Shown piece after piece: positions 52,719 through 62,781 of a stretch of 64,000 bases of DNA. The DNA lies in assembly GCF_009797025.1 (NCBI RefSeq), contig NZ_CP047027.1:4092001-4156000 (forward strand), in the 5' to 3' direction. Source of the stretch: Cellulophaga sp. L1A9 (GTDB taxonomy: Bacteria; Bacteroidota; Bacteroidia; Flavobacteriales; Flavobacteriaceae). The position numbers were made by a program, and so were the translations under genes. Position 1 is the stretch's first letter; the number at the start of each line of letters is the position of its first letter. The notes under the pieces are model-generated. The model saw only the letters and a program-made list of their open reading frames with translations, was not told the DNA's origin and made no database searches.

Positions 52719-53339
52719 TTATTCATGAGAATCTACAAATGTTAAGCTTGTTCTATCGAGGACAGTAACTTCAGAAATAGCTTCCATAAATGTAGTGTAG
52801 TCTACACTTATGGCGTTCGCTTTAGGAAGCGATTTGGGTACGTCTTTTAATGCAAATAGTGCAATGGTATAGCTATGTTCCCCTGGCCCTTTAGAACATG
52901 GCGAAGTATAAGAAACAGCGGTACCATCTTTATTAGCGCCCATATACCAATTTGGATTATTGGCCATTTTATATGGAATATTAGTAACAGAAGGATCTAT
53001 GCCCCATAGCAGCAAATAGGAATTTACTTCTGTTTTGTTATCTTTTTTAGGATAATGATACATGATAATGGCTAGAGAATTTGTGCCTTCAGGAACATTA
53101 GACCAAGATAATGGGATGGAGTTTTCTATATCATTTATTTTTTCTTCACATTTATAGCCCTCCAACAACCTACCATTTTCGACAGCTTGGCTATATACTT
53201 TAAAATCAGGGTGTATGGTTTCAAAATCATCATAGTTTTCAAAAGTGGAAACCTTAGCAGGATTCTTACAAGAATTCAATAAAATTACAACAGTGGTAAT
53301 CAATAGAAGAACACTCCTTTTAGCGCTTGTTTTTTTCAT
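52719..53339 (-). CDS. PEBP (YbhB/YbcL) family lipoprotein
   Basis: 206 aa from ATG 53339. Lipobox ILLNSC. DPSVTNIP and the core SWSNVPEGTNSLAIIMYHYPKKD with YTSPCSKGPGEHSYTIALFAL match the Raf-kinase-inhibitor-like PEBP fold (D-P, GxHxY). Extracytoplasmic. Part of the lipoprotein-PEBP-YHYH set. Confidence 0.88.
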   Translation of the reverse strand: MKKTSAKRSVLLLITTVVILLNSCKNPAKVSTFENYDDFETIHPDFKVYSQAVENGRLLEGYKCEEKINDIENSIPLSWSNVPEGTNSLAIIMYHYPKKDNKTEVNSYLLLWGIDPSVTNIPYKMANNPNWYMGANKDGTAVSYTSPCSKGPGEHSYTIALFALKDVPKSLPKANAISVDYTTFMEAISEVTVLDRTSLTFVDSHE

Positions 53340-53340
53340 A

Positions 53341-54357
53341 TTAATCAATAGTATAGCGCACTAAGACTTCATTGTCTAATACCACATTGGTAGACCAAAT
53401 AAATTGTGCATCATCATTGGCATCATCAAAAATAGCTGTAAAATTAGTGTATGCAGGTTTATTATCTACGCCAATGGTATTATTAGTATAGGTAGATGCA
53501 TTGGGCCAACTAGCATCATCAAAATCAGCTTTCATCCAATCATTTGGTAACTCCCAATGTAACGCATAAAATTCTGATCCATCTTGGCCACCACTTGTAT
53601 CACAATTCTCAGAATACCTGTAGGCGCCATCTTCAGATACACAGCTTAAATCTACAATAGGTGCTGTATAATACGTCTGTGCTTTCCAATTTTCGTTGGT
53701 TGTAGCGATAATGTTATTTTCTGAATCTTTAATGACAGCAACCATTCCTCCATCTCCAGCATGAAAATCTTTCCCTCTATTCGCTTCACAACCTACACCA
53801 AGATGTTCTTCCCAATCTACCAACTTCATGGCTATTGTAAATGGTTTCTGAGCTCTAAAAGTAACTACGCTAGAATTAAATTCTGTAAAAGGAACCTTAT
53901 CTTTTCCTACAGGCACACCATTCACATACATTTCAAAATAATTATCAGCAAAAATATAGGCAGTATAGAGTGCACCGTCCTTGTCAATTTCAATGATGTT
54001 AGCATCGCTAGTATTAGACAGGGCTTCTTGTGCAGTAGAATATTCTTTTCCCTCGCATGAATTAAATAAATCAGGTGCAAACGGAAAATTTGCATCAGTA
54101 TAATTTGTTGCAGAAGGTACTACCCATTTTTTCCCGTCTGTAGAAGTAATTTCACCGATATCTGTTTTTCTACCTCGCTTACAACTGTATAAATCTTCAT
54201 GGGTTGTTTTGGCGATTCCTTGGGTAATACTCGCTGTTCCTGTATATTCAATAGCTTTTGAATTTACGGTATTTTCGGCGGATTTTGATTTCGTTTTACT
54301 GTCTGCACAACTCATGATTAATGCAATACTCATCAATAAAGGAAATGTATGTTTCAT
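53341..54357 (-). CDS. Lipoprotein of the YHYH/PEBP group
   Basis: 338 aa. Lipobox ALIMSC. Nine or so cysteines (for example LYSCKRGRK, LFNSCEGK, GVGCEANRGKD, DLSCVSED, YSENCD), probably forming disulfides. C-terminal half (HWELPNDWMKADFDDASWPNA) resembles galactose-binding-like jelly rolls. Not recognised by family. Its stop (TAA, 53341-53343) nearly touches the PEBP start. Confidence 0.65.
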   Translation of the reverse strand: MKHTFPLLMSIALIMSCADSKTKSKSAENTVNSKAIEYTGTASITQGIAKTTHEDLYSCKRGRKTDIGEITSTDGKKWVVPSATNYTDANFPFAPDLFNSCEGKEYSTAQEALSNTSDANIIEIDKDGALYTAYIFADNYFEMYVNGVPVGKDKVPFTEFNSSVVTFRAQKPFTIAMKLVDWEEHLGVGCEANRGKDFHAGDGGMVAVIKDSENNIIATTNENWKAQTYYTAPIVDLSCVSEDGAYRYSENCDTSGGQDGSEFYALHWELPNDWMKADFDDASWPNASTYTNNTIGVDNKPAYTNFTAIFDDANDDAQFIWSTNVVLDNEVLVRYTID

Positions 54358-54505
54358 TGTTTATTTTTTTTATTACTCATAATAGCTACCTAGCGTACTA
54401 AGCATTTGTTATATTTCGCTCAGCCTTAAATCAAAACCTTGATTTATAGTAGCTATAATTCAACGTTTAAGATAAGCAATTAATCACTAAGATGGTAGGT
54501 CTATA

Positions 54506-55207
54506 CTATTTACTAGTCTTTACAGGACAACCAATAGATTTAGTGAAATTTGGATTAGGTTTTTCTCCATGTTCTAATGCGTGAATAGCATTTTCAACAT
54601 AGGTTACTTTAACATCCTTAGCACTTCTAGCATTATCATCAATAGTACCAATATATTGTACTTTTAGTTCTGCATCCAATAAAAACACATGAGGTGTTCT
54701 TAAGGCTCCATATTGTGGAACTATTTTTTGATCCGTATCTGCTAAATAGACAAATGGGAAGTTTTTTTCTTTAGCTCTTTTTTGCATGGCTTCAAAGCTT
54801 TCTCGTTCATTAGTGGCGCTAACATTAGGGTTAATGGCTACTACAGCATATCCTTTAGGAGCATATTTTTTATGTAATGAAATTAAACGGTCTTCATACA
54901 TTTTGGCAAACGGACATTCGTTACAGGTAAAAACAACAATATATCCTTTTGCATTTTTAATATCAGAAAGAGAAAATAGGGTGCCATCAACATTCTTAAG
55001 TTCAAAATCAGTGGCTTTGTCACCAATTTTGTATCCTTTCATTTCACTCAATGTCTCCGCTTGTTCGGGGCTGTGTCCGCCACCCGGAGGTCCTTTGCGT
55101 TCCCCATTTTCTGGAGGACCTTTCCTATCTTGTGCATTTAGACCAACACTTATCATTAGGCTAACTATTAGAAGTGCGGCCATTAAAAATAGATTACTTT
55201 TTTTCAT
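54506..55207 (-). CDS. Redoxin/AhpC-TSA exported protein
   Basis: 233 aa. Signal peptide (about 1-25), a Gly-Pro-rich linker (RKGPPENGERKGPPGGG), then a redoxin domain with CNECPFAKMY (CxxC form). Final cysteine in IGCPVKT. Periplasmic thiol oxidoreductase or peroxidase. 1 bp from the TlpA-like gene, so same transcript. Confidence 0.87.
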   Translation of the reverse strand: MKKSNLFLMAALLIVSLMISVGLNAQDRKGPPENGERKGPPGGGHSPEQAETLSEMKGYKIGDKATDFELKNVDGTLFSLSDIKNAKGYIVVFTCNECPFAKMYEDRLISLHKKYAPKGYAVVAINPNVSATNERESFEAMQKRAKEKNFPFVYLADTDQKIVPQYGALRTPHVFLLDAELKVQYIGTIDDNARSAKDVKVTYVENAIHALEHGEKPNPNFTKSIGCPVKTSK

Positions 55208-55208
55208 G

Positions 55209-55736
55209 TTATTTGTTTTTTAGGGTGTTATTAACTTCGTTTTCTAGGTCTTGAATATTGTTGAAAGGGCGTTCATGATAGGAACGGTTTTTAGCATTGA
55301 AAATAATGGTAAAGGGTATAGCGCCAGACCATTTTGGATACACTTTATCTATCCATGAATTAGCATCTGGATCATCTAATAGAATAACCTTAGAGGTAAT
55401 TCCTCTTTTTTTCAAAAAAGGCTTTAGTTTGGTCGCTATATCTTCTGGAAAATCAAGACTAACCAACAGCACTTCAACATTTGGATTGTTTTTTTCATAT
55501 TCTTCAAATACGGGTAGCTCTTTAATACAAGGAGCGCACCACATTGCCCAAAAATTGACAATATAGGTTTTGTCAGATTTGGTATGTAATAAGGGTTCTA
55601 AGGAATTAAAGTTAAGGATGGCAATAGTTTTGCTACGCTCTGAAGTTTTCTTTTTCGCAGCAGTTTTGTTAGCAGTTGACTGCGCATTAGAAAATAAAGC
55701 TAGCATTAAACAGCCAATCAAAATTCGTAGTTTCAT
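55209..55736 (-). CDS. TlpA-like thioredoxin
   Basis: 175 aa from ATG 55736; the 24 codons upstream lack the signal peptide pattern. Signal (about 1-18, FSNA before QS), Lys-rich linker, active site WAMWCAPCIKELP (WCAPC). Cytochrome maturation or disulfide reduction are usual roles; overlaps none but abuts the redoxin gene. Confidence 0.88.
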   Translation of the reverse strand: MKLRILIGCLMLALFSNAQSTANKTAAKKKTSERSKTIAILNFNSLEPLLHTKSDKTYIVNFWAMWCAPCIKELPVFEEYEKNNPNVEVLLVSLDFPEDIATKLKPFLKKRGITSKVILLDDPDANSWIDKVYPKWSGAIPFTIIFNAKNRSYHERPFNNIQDLENEVNNTLKNK

Positions 55737-56241
55737 AATTCCTCTTTTGAAATTTAAAGATGCACTTGTATATCGTACTAAAGAAAGCAAATAGATGTTT
55801 AGATGCATTACCTATATAAAAAAGGGGATTTTATCGACGAGATTTTTTTATTTTTTAAACTCATTATTTTTTAATGTAATTACGCCTTTTTTTTTCTGTT
55901 TTTTTAATGTTCTAATAGTTTAAAAAGTGGCTCTAAAAAGGGCGTAAGTTGCCTCTTGCTTTTGGGGAAAACCTAAAACATAAAAAAGATGAATAAAATA
56001 TTTAGTAGAAATTTATTTTTCATGTAGTTGTTGTTACCAAACTCAGGTGGGTTAAAGGTGGCTGATAATGCCAAACATTTACTGCACTCTAGATGTGGAA
56101 TAATTTAACGAGGAATTACTTTTACATTTTGAAATTATGAATATTTCAACTTGCCTTTACTTCTAATTACCGTAATGTCAACCTTACTTTTAGTAAGATG
56201 AAGTGCTTGAACTACGAAAGGATTACCCTACCAAGATCCGT
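55737..56241. other. Intergenic stretch, no gene seen
   Basis: About 500 bp. Frames of 9-12 codons only; T-rich stretches at 55850-55910. The rsbQ promoter begins at 56242. Confidence 0.55.
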
Positions 56242-56271
56242 TTTGCAATTAGTCATGTTTTATTATCTTTG
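56242..56271 (+). promoter_or_regulatory. Promoter of the RsbQ-like gene
   Basis: TTTG (56242-56245), 18 bp spacer, TATCTTTG (56264-56271): a near-ideal Bacteroidota promoter, 20 bp before the ATG. Confidence 0.75.
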
Positions 56272-56290
56272 AAACTTTTAAGTTTCATCC

Positions 56291-57085
56291 ATGGATATAG
56301 TCAAAAGAAACAACGTTAAAGTCCTCGGGAACGGCTCTAAGGTTATCATGTTTGCACATGGTTTTGGCTGTGATCAAAATATGTGGCATTTTATAACCCC
56401 TTCTTTTACGGACAACTATAAAATAATTCTATTTGATTATGTAGGCTCTGGAAATTCAGATTTAAGTGCGTATAACATTCAAAAATATGATTCTTTATAT
56501 GGTTATGCGCAGGATGTAATAGATATTTGTCATGAGTTAAACCTTCATAATGTTGTGTTTGTTGGGCATTCTGTTAGTTCAATCATTGGTACATTAGCCT
56601 CTTTGCAATCTCCAGATATCTTTGAACGATTAATCTTTGTGTCACCATCGCCACGGTATATTAATGATATGAATTATAACGGTGGTTTTTCAAAAGAAGA
56701 TTTAGAGGGACTGCTAGAAGTCATGTCTAATAATTATACAGGTTGGGCCAACCTGTTGGCACCTATGGTAATGCAAAATCCAGAAAGACCTAGTTTAACC
56801 AAAGAACTTGAAAATAGTTTTTGTACTTCAGATCCATTCATTACAAGACAGTTCGCTAAGGTTACTTTTTTCTCGGACAATCGTGAGGATTTAAAAAAAA
56901 TAAAGATACCTACGTTAATTCTTCAATGTACGGATGATGCTATTGCTCCTAGCAATGTGGGTGCATATATACACCAACAAATTACAGGGAGTAGGTTAGT
57001 AAAAATGAAAGCTAAAGGTCATTGTCCACATATGAGTCATCCGGAAGAAACAATTGGTTGCATTAAAGAATTTTTAGAACAGTAA
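56291..57085 (+). CDS. RsbQ/KAI2-like alpha/beta hydrolase
   Basis: 264 aa. Nucleophile elbow GHSVS (Ser94), Asp215/216 in CTDDAIAP and His244 or 247 in KGHCPHMSHP form the triad; the oxyanion region HGFGCDQNMW is typical of RsbQ. RsbQ in Bacillus works with the PAS phosphatase RsbP; plant KAI2/D14 are relatives. Here the next gene, 18 bp on, is a PAS histidine kinase, which keeps the pairing with a PAS protein. Cytoplasmic. Confidence 0.87.
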   Translation: MDIVKRNNVKVLGNGSKVIMFAHGFGCDQNMWHFITPSFTDNYKIILFDYVGSGNSDLSAYNIQKYDSLYGYAQDVIDICHELNLHNVVFVGHSVSSIIGTLASLQSPDIFERLIFVSPSPRYINDMNYNGGFSKEDLEGLLEVMSNNYTGWANLLAPMVMQNPERPSLTKELENSFCTSDPFITRQFAKVTFFSDNREDLKKIKIPTLILQCTDDAIAPSNVGAYIHQQITGSRLVKMKAKGHCPHMSHPEETIGCIKEFLEQ

Positions 57086-57103
57086 CTACTAAAAGCTTAA
57101 TGT

Positions 57104-58285
57104 ATGAGTATTAATGTGGAAAATCATAAAGAGTTTTATCATACTTCCCCTGGATTTAATTTCACGTTATCAGAATCTGGTGATGTGCTGTTTATCAATC
57201 AAAAATTCAGAGAATGCCTAGACTATGATCTAGCGGAGCCTTTAAAAATAAACGATATACTTACCCCAGGAAGTGTCATTTTTTTTCAAGTTCATCTTCA
57301 ACCAATGATAGATTTGCAACATAAGGCAGATGAAGTTTTCTTGTCCTTTAAAACTAAAACAGGGAATACGGTACCGGTACTTTTAAATGCTATTCGGCTA
57401 TTAGAAGGAGAAACCTCTATGATTCATTTTACAGGTATTAATATTTCCCAACGCAACAACTATGAAAAAGAAATACTTCATGCTCGAGATGTTGCAGAAA
57501 AAGCACTTTTAGAAAACTCAGAGCATATTCGTTTAAAAAAAGAACTAGAGTACAGTCAGCATCTAATAGAAGAACAGCTGCAGAAAATTGCTAACTATTC
57601 AGAGCAGCATAAACAAATAGATAAAGTACTTTCTCATGATCTTCAAGAACCTATTAGAAAAATAAGTGTTTTTGCAAGCCTTATAGAAAATATAGATCCT
57701 GAAATAGATAAAAATATTTCAAAAATTCTCACATCATCAGAACGTATACGTAAACTTTTGAACCGTATGCAGCGCTTGCACGCTATTGAAAATGCAAGTC
57801 TAAACCTTAGCAATGTTAATCTAAAAGACATTATTGAAAAAGTAAAAAAGAAGCTTGAAATTAATGATAGCTTACTGCAAATTACACATATAGATTCTCT
57901 TATATTTCCTGCAGATCATAACCAATTGGTTAATTTGTTTTCAGAACTGTTAGATAACTCCCTAAAGTATAAAAGAAAAGAAACCCCTTTAGTTATAAAG
58001 GTTACTACGGATCATTTTATGCAAAATACATTTATTGAGACAGAGGATAAATTTCAATATGGAAAATATGTACGTGTTATATACTCCGATAATGGTTCTG
58101 GTTTTGAAAATACATATGCGGAAACTGTTTTTGAGTTGTTTTCAAAATTACATTTGGATAAGGGCTTAGGGTTTGGCCTTACACTTGTAAAAAGGATTAT
58201 GAGCTTACACAGAGGCACAGTTACACTAAAATCTATAGAAAATGAAGGAACAACATTAACAATGCTTTTTCCTTTAGAAGCATAA
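57104..58285 (+). CDS. PAS histidine kinase paired with the RsbQ-like protein
   Basis: 393 aa. N-terminal PAS (about 15-125), coiled coil, dimerisation/H-box with SHDLQEPIRK (phospho-His about 182), ATPase with N box LLDNSLKYK, G1 DNGSGF and G2 GFGLTLVK. No TM, so cytoplasmic. No response regulator is adjacent. Confidence 0.92.
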   Translation: MSINVENHKEFYHTSPGFNFTLSESGDVLFINQKFRECLDYDLAEPLKINDILTPGSVIFFQVHLQPMIDLQHKADEVFLSFKTKTGNTVPVLLNAIRLLEGETSMIHFTGINISQRNNYEKEILHARDVAEKALLENSEHIRLKKELEYSQHLIEEQLQKIANYSEQHKQIDKVLSHDLQEPIRKISVFASLIENIDPEIDKNISKILTSSERIRKLLNRMQRLHAIENASLNLSNVNLKDIIEKVKKKLEINDSLLQITHIDSLIFPADHNQLVNLFSELLDNSLKYKRKETPLVIKVTTDHFMQNTFIETEDKFQYGKYVRVIYSDNGSGFENTYAETVFELFSKLHLDKGLGFGLTLVKRIMSLHRGTVTLKSIENEGTTLTMLFPLEA

Positions 58286-58844
58286 TAGCATAAACTTAGT
58301 ATTACCCAAATTAGATATAATCATACGCATTCTTCCCTATAAAATTGATTTTATAAATTAGCTCTTTTTTATTTTTTAAGTCAAATAATTACATGGATTG
58401 AAGTAAAAAATAAAAGGATTGCTAAGTATCTTTGCTTGTTGTGTTTTGTTACGCTTTTAAAAGGTTACATGATAAGGTTTAGGTTGCTGTTTTTTAGTTG
58501 TTTAAACGTAGTTTTTGTAAGCGAATTCTAAAGAATTTCAGGTGGTTATTGATTTTAATAAAGTGAATTTCGAGGTAAAATTATAAAAGTGTTTTTGTAT
58601 TTTTTTTAGAAAAATATTCGATTTTATTTTTAGATTTGAATAGGTCATTCATGAATGAAACGTTTATAGGTACCTATGGGTTTTGGTTCCTTTAAAAATT
58701 ATTCTATTGGCCCTTTTTCCATATAGAAGAAGTGTCCTAAAGTGACTTATTTATAGAAAGCATGTTTAAATTAATGAGAACACCATACAACGCATTATAA
58801 ATATAATTTTTAAAATACCCTAACAGTTTTGTAGCCCCTTACGT
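58286..58844. other. Intergenic stretch, no gene seen
   Basis: About 560 bp, very AT-rich, with frames of at most 20 codons. CAGTTTTG (58827-58834 region) just before the start could be a weak -7. Nothing else. Confidence 0.5.
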
Positions 58845-61340
58845 ATGAATGACAAAATACACCACGAAAAAATAGCTTTCTTAGATGAAGGAGGTCAAAT
58901 GGGAAAAATCATGCGTGATTATCCTTGGAGTGATACCGTTTTAGGGGCTGCTCATACCTGGCCTCAAAGTTTAAAAAGCACTTTGTCATTGCTCTTAAAT
59001 TCGCAATATCCCATGCTATTATATTGGGGACCAAACTTTTATTGTTTTTATAATGATGCCTTTAAAATTAGCTTGGGTAGTAAAGGAAAACATCCTCGAA
59101 TCTTGGGTATGAATGGGCAGGAGGCTTGGAGTGAAATGTGGAATACTTTGGGACCTTTATTAAAAGGTGTTTTAGCTGATGGAAAGCCAACTTGGCGTGA
59201 AAATATGTTTTTACCTATTGATAGAAACGGAACACTAGAAGATGCTTATTGGACCTTTGGGTATAGTGCTATTAAAAATGAAGCTAATATAATCTCAGGA
59301 GTGCTAACCATATGTACGGAAACTACAGATAATGTTCAAGCTCTTAAGAAGTTAGAAAAAAGCGAAGATGATCTTAAATTTGCTATCGATGCTACAGATT
59401 TAGGGACATGGGATTATAATCCTCTAACCGATAAATTGAAAACTAATGAACGAATAAAAGCTTGGTTTGGCTTAGATACTAAAGAAGAAATTGAGCTTTA
59501 CCAAGCTACAAATGCTATCCTAGAAGAAGACCGTCAAAGAGTTAATGATGCTATTCTCGAAGTTTTTGACTTTAATTCAGGAGGTAAATATGATATAAGT
59601 TATTCTATTAGGAACAAACAAAATGGACAAGAAAGATATGTTAGAGCGCTAGGGAGAGCATGGTTTAATGAAGACAAAGTGGCGTACCGCTTTAATGGTA
59701 CTTTACAAGATATTACAGATCAACAAAAAAGCTTAGAGCAATTAAGAATTAATGAAAGTCGTTTTAGGCGTCTCGTAAAAGAAATTCCTGTAGGGATCTG
59801 TATTTTAAGTGTAGATAATTACATCATAAATGTGGTGAACGACATGGCTTTACTAATCTGGCAAAAAAGCTTAGCCGAATCTCATAACAAGCCGTTGTTT
59901 AGTGTGTTAACTGAAATTAAGGAAGGTATAATTCCGATTTTTGAAGAACTTATAGCAACAAAAAAACCTCAGTATGGTAACGAATATCCGTTTATTCTGG
60001 AGCGTAATGGCGCGAAAGAAACTGGATATTTCAATTTTATTTTTGAACCTATACTAAATAAAGGAGAAGTTACGGAAATTATGTTGGTAGCTTTTGAAGT
60101 TACCGTTGCGGTGAAAGCTAGATTTGAGTTGGAAGAATCGGAACGACAGTTTAAAAATTTTGTGATGCAATCTCCTATACCCATGGGTATCCTCAGGGGA
60201 GCTGATATGAAAATTGAAATGGCAAATGATAGTTTACTTCAACTAATATGGCGCAAGCAAAGGCATGAGGTAGAAGGAAAAGGGATGCTAGATGTGTTTC
60301 CTAATCTTATAGCATCTAAATATCCAGAGATTATTCATGGTGTTATGAACACTGGAAATACTACGTCTGAAAAAGAATCTTTTGTGTCTTTTGAAGATGA
60401 TAATGGGTATTGGGAGTTTTATGTAGATTATGACTACATACCTCTTCGCGATTTAAATGGAATTGTAACGGGTATGATGTTTACATGTACCGATGTTACG
60501 GATCGTGTAGAAGCACGTAAAAAGTCGGATCTTTTTTCTAAAAATCTAGAGAAACAAGTTATTCTAAGAACAAACCAATTGAAAGAAGCCAATGATAAAC
60601 TACAACTTACTATTCGAAGTTTAGAAAATAGAAATAAAGAATTAGAAGCTTTTGCCTACGTTTCTAGTCACGATTTACAAGAACCATTGCGAAAAATCCA
60701 AATGTTTGCAGATAGGGTAGCGAGCAGGGAATTGGATAATTTATCAGATAGAGGTATACAAGATTTTAACAAGATAATTAGTTCGGCAGAGCGGATGCGG
60801 ACCTTAATTGAAGATTTATTAGCCTTTTCGCGTACCTCTAATAATGAAGCTAAATTTGAAAAAGTAGATTTAAAGTTGGTATTAATGGAAGTGATTGATA
60901 CTCTTTCTGATAAAATTAAAGCAACAAAAACAAGATTAGAGTATGATGCTTTAGCAACGGCTTACGTGATTCCTTTTCAAATTCGACAAATTTTTCAAAA
61001 CATATTAGAGAATGCTATGAAATTTGCCAAGGATGATACTACACCAATTATTAAAATTAAAACGTTAGTGGTTTCAGGAGAGCACCTTGAACATCTTAAT
61101 CTTTTACCAGAAAGCACCTATTCTGAAATTACATTTACAGATAATGGAATAGGATTTGCTCCTCAATATGGCGAACAAATTTTCGAACTTTTTCAACGCT
61201 TGCACGGAAAATTAGAATATAAAGGCACTGGTATTGGTTTGGCTATAGTAAAAAAGATTGCAGAAAATCATCACGGTGCTATAATTGCCATAGGAAAAGA
61301 GGGGGTAGGTGCCGAATTTAAGCTTTATCTACCCTTATGA
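58845..61340 (+). CDS. Multi-PAS sensor histidine kinase
   Basis: 831 aa. Begins with a PAS typical of phytochrome-free sensors (MGKIMRDYPWSDTVLG, then LYWGPNFYCFYNDAF), two or three more PAS/PAC modules (about 145-560), H-box SSHDLQEPLRK (His about 606), N box ILENAMKFA, G1 DNGIGF, G2 GTGIGLAIVKK. No TM. Orphan: no response regulator in the window. Paralogous H-box to the preceding kinase. Confidence 0.92.
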   Translation: MNDKIHHEKIAFLDEGGQMGKIMRDYPWSDTVLGAAHTWPQSLKSTLSLLLNSQYPMLLYWGPNFYCFYNDAFKISLGSKGKHPRILGMNGQEAWSEMWNTLGPLLKGVLADGKPTWRENMFLPIDRNGTLEDAYWTFGYSAIKNEANIISGVLTICTETTDNVQALKKLEKSEDDLKFAIDATDLGTWDYNPLTDKLKTNERIKAWFGLDTKEEIELYQATNAILEEDRQRVNDAILEVFDFNSGGKYDISYSIRNKQNGQERYVRALGRAWFNEDKVAYRFNGTLQDITDQQKSLEQLRINESRFRRLVKEIPVGICILSVDNYIINVVNDMALLIWQKSLAESHNKPLFSVLTEIKEGIIPIFEELIATKKPQYGNEYPFILERNGAKETGYFNFIFEPILNKGEVTEIMLVAFEVTVAVKARFELEESERQFKNFVMQSPIPMGILRGADMKIEMANDSLLQLIWRKQRHEVEGKGMLDVFPNLIASKYPEIIHGVMNTGNTTSEKESFVSFEDDNGYWEFYVDYDYIPLRDLNGIVTGMMFTCTDVTDRVEARKKSDLFSKNLEKQVILRTNQLKEANDKLQLTIRSLENRNKELEAFAYVSSHDLQEPLRKIQMFADRVASRELDNLSDRGIQDFNKIISSAERMRTLIEDLLAFSRTSNNEAKFEKVDLKLVLMEVIDTLSDKIKATKTRLEYDALATAYVIPFQIRQIFQNILENAMKFAKDDTTPIIKIKTLVVSGEHLEHLNLLPESTYSEITFTDNGIGFAPQYGEQIFELFQRLHGKLEYKGTGIGLAIVKKIAENHHGAIIAIGKEGVGAEFKLYLPL

Positions 61341-61471
61341 TTCCAAAGTAATCGGCAATGGGAACAGCCTAAAAAATGGTCGTTTCGCTAATTGAAATTT
61401 AAGTTTAAAAGGAAGATAATTGTAAGTCTTTAAGTTTCAATCTATTTAGATTATTCTAATGAAAATAGGTT

Positions 61472-62041
61472 TTACTTTCCAACGTCTTCCATTAGCCAAG
61501 GGTCTATCTCGTCATCGTTGTTTTTATGAAGTACTACGATATCTCCGGTAGTTTCAAAAATTACAGCTTTAACTTCGGAAAGTTTAACCACATTTGCTTC
61601 TCGTAATTTTGATCGTAAGTCTCCCTCAGTAACCCGTACTTTCTTAAGATTATCTTTAAGAATTGTGCTGCCTTCCATAATTAATGTAGGCTGATTGTCT
61701 ATTGCTTTTCTAAAGGGTGCGTACCTACGCAAATATGCAGCAGCCAATTGAAGTCCGTAAACCATTATCAAACCTAGTGCGCCCTCCGTTAAGCTCACCG
61801 AATTGGTTAACACAGTTGTGGCTACCATAGAACCTACAGATACGGTCATCGCAAAATCAAAACTAGACATTTTAGAAAAGCTTCTTTTTCCGAATAATCT
61901 GGTGTATACAATGATAGCCAAGTAAATACCTATAGCAGAACAAACAATGAGAAATAACGATTGCATATCAATTTTTAAAAGCTTGTCGAGTAAAGGTGCA
62001 TTAGAAATTTTTAAAGAAGTATAATGAAGCATAGTGTGCAT
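61472..62041 (-). CDS. DUF421 membrane protein
   Basis: 189 aa. Three TMs (about 28-46, 60-78, 85-100) and a cytoplasmic domain with the YetF/DUF421 pattern LFGKRSFSKMSSFDF, NQPTLIMEGSTILKDNLKKVRVTEGDLRSKLREANV. Family function unknown. ATG 62041 or 62032. Confidence 0.88.
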   Translation of the reverse strand: MHTMLHYTSLKISNAPLLDKLLKIDMQSLFLIVCSAIGIYLAIIVYTRLFGKRSFSKMSSFDFAMTVSVGSMVATTVLTNSVSLTEGALGLIMVYGLQLAAAYLRRYAPFRKAIDNQPTLIMEGSTILKDNLKKVRVTEGDLRSKLREANVVKLSEVKAVIFETTGDIVVLHKNNDDEIDPWLMEDVGK

Positions 62042-62362
62042 TTGTTATTAATAGTTAAACTTAATTTTTTCTAAAAGATGTACTATAAAATTATTATATA
62101 TAACCTATTCTCATTAACTGTAATCCACAAATTGAGTGTTTTATTACTATTGCAGACAATGGCTGATAATTCTTAAACACTGAACATTGCGCTAGTTCTA
62201 ATTACAAGGTGTTTTTTTGAAGTAACAGGGTTCATTATTTAATGGAATGGGTTCATCATCTTTTTTAATTTCAACTAAATTTATTTAATTCTAAGGCGAT
62301 GAGTTACTCAGACAAAAGTAGAATGCCTAGGATAATTATAGTAATAATTAAAAAGAAAAAAA
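62042..62362. other. Intergenic stretch, no gene seen
   Basis: About 320 bp without gene, repeat or clear operator. Confidence 0.5.
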
Positions 62363-62761
62363 ATGAATCAAGATATAAACAACACTTTAAATGAGATTAC
62401 AGAAATCCATTTATCTTTAAAAGAAGTCTACCAACAACTCTCGGAAGAAAGTTCAGGAGACCAACAGCTGAAGTACAAGGAAAAAGAGGAGCATTTTGAG
62501 ACCTTATCAAAAGAAATGATTAAGCTAATTTACAATTTGGGAGGTAAGTATTTGGAGTGTAAAAACCCTACAGAACAAGAATTGCAAGATTTAATTGCAA
62601 TGATTGCGAATAAAAAAGATACGTTAGTTCTTGAAAAGGTGGAAGAGAAGACCGCTGAATTTAAAAAGATGGCCAGAGAGAAATATGAAACCGTTCTTCA
62701 AGAACAGGAGTTCTCTCAGGATGAAGAAGAATTGCTTAAAAATCATATCAGCAAATTATAA
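62363..62761 (+). CDS. Hypothetical coiled-coil protein
   Basis: 132 aa, no signal, no TM, almost all helical, with heptad-like charged repeats from residue 1 to 132 (Glu/Lys 40 percent by eye). One Cys (LECKNP). Unrecognised. 20 bp before the SemiSWEET gene. Confidence 0.6.
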   Translation: MNQDINNTLNEITEIHLSLKEVYQQLSEESSGDQQLKYKEKEEHFETLSKEMIKLIYNLGGKYLECKNPTEQELQDLIAMIANKKDTLVLEKVEEKTAEFKKMAREKYETVLQEQEFSQDEEELLKNHISKL

Positions 62762-62781
62762 ACCTTTTTTACAAATACAAT

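Noticed and set aside
58440..58475. GTTAC ... GGTTAC repeat upstream of the multi-PAS kinase
   Set aside because: The two copies are direct, not inverted, so this is not the GTAAC-N4-GTTAC operator.
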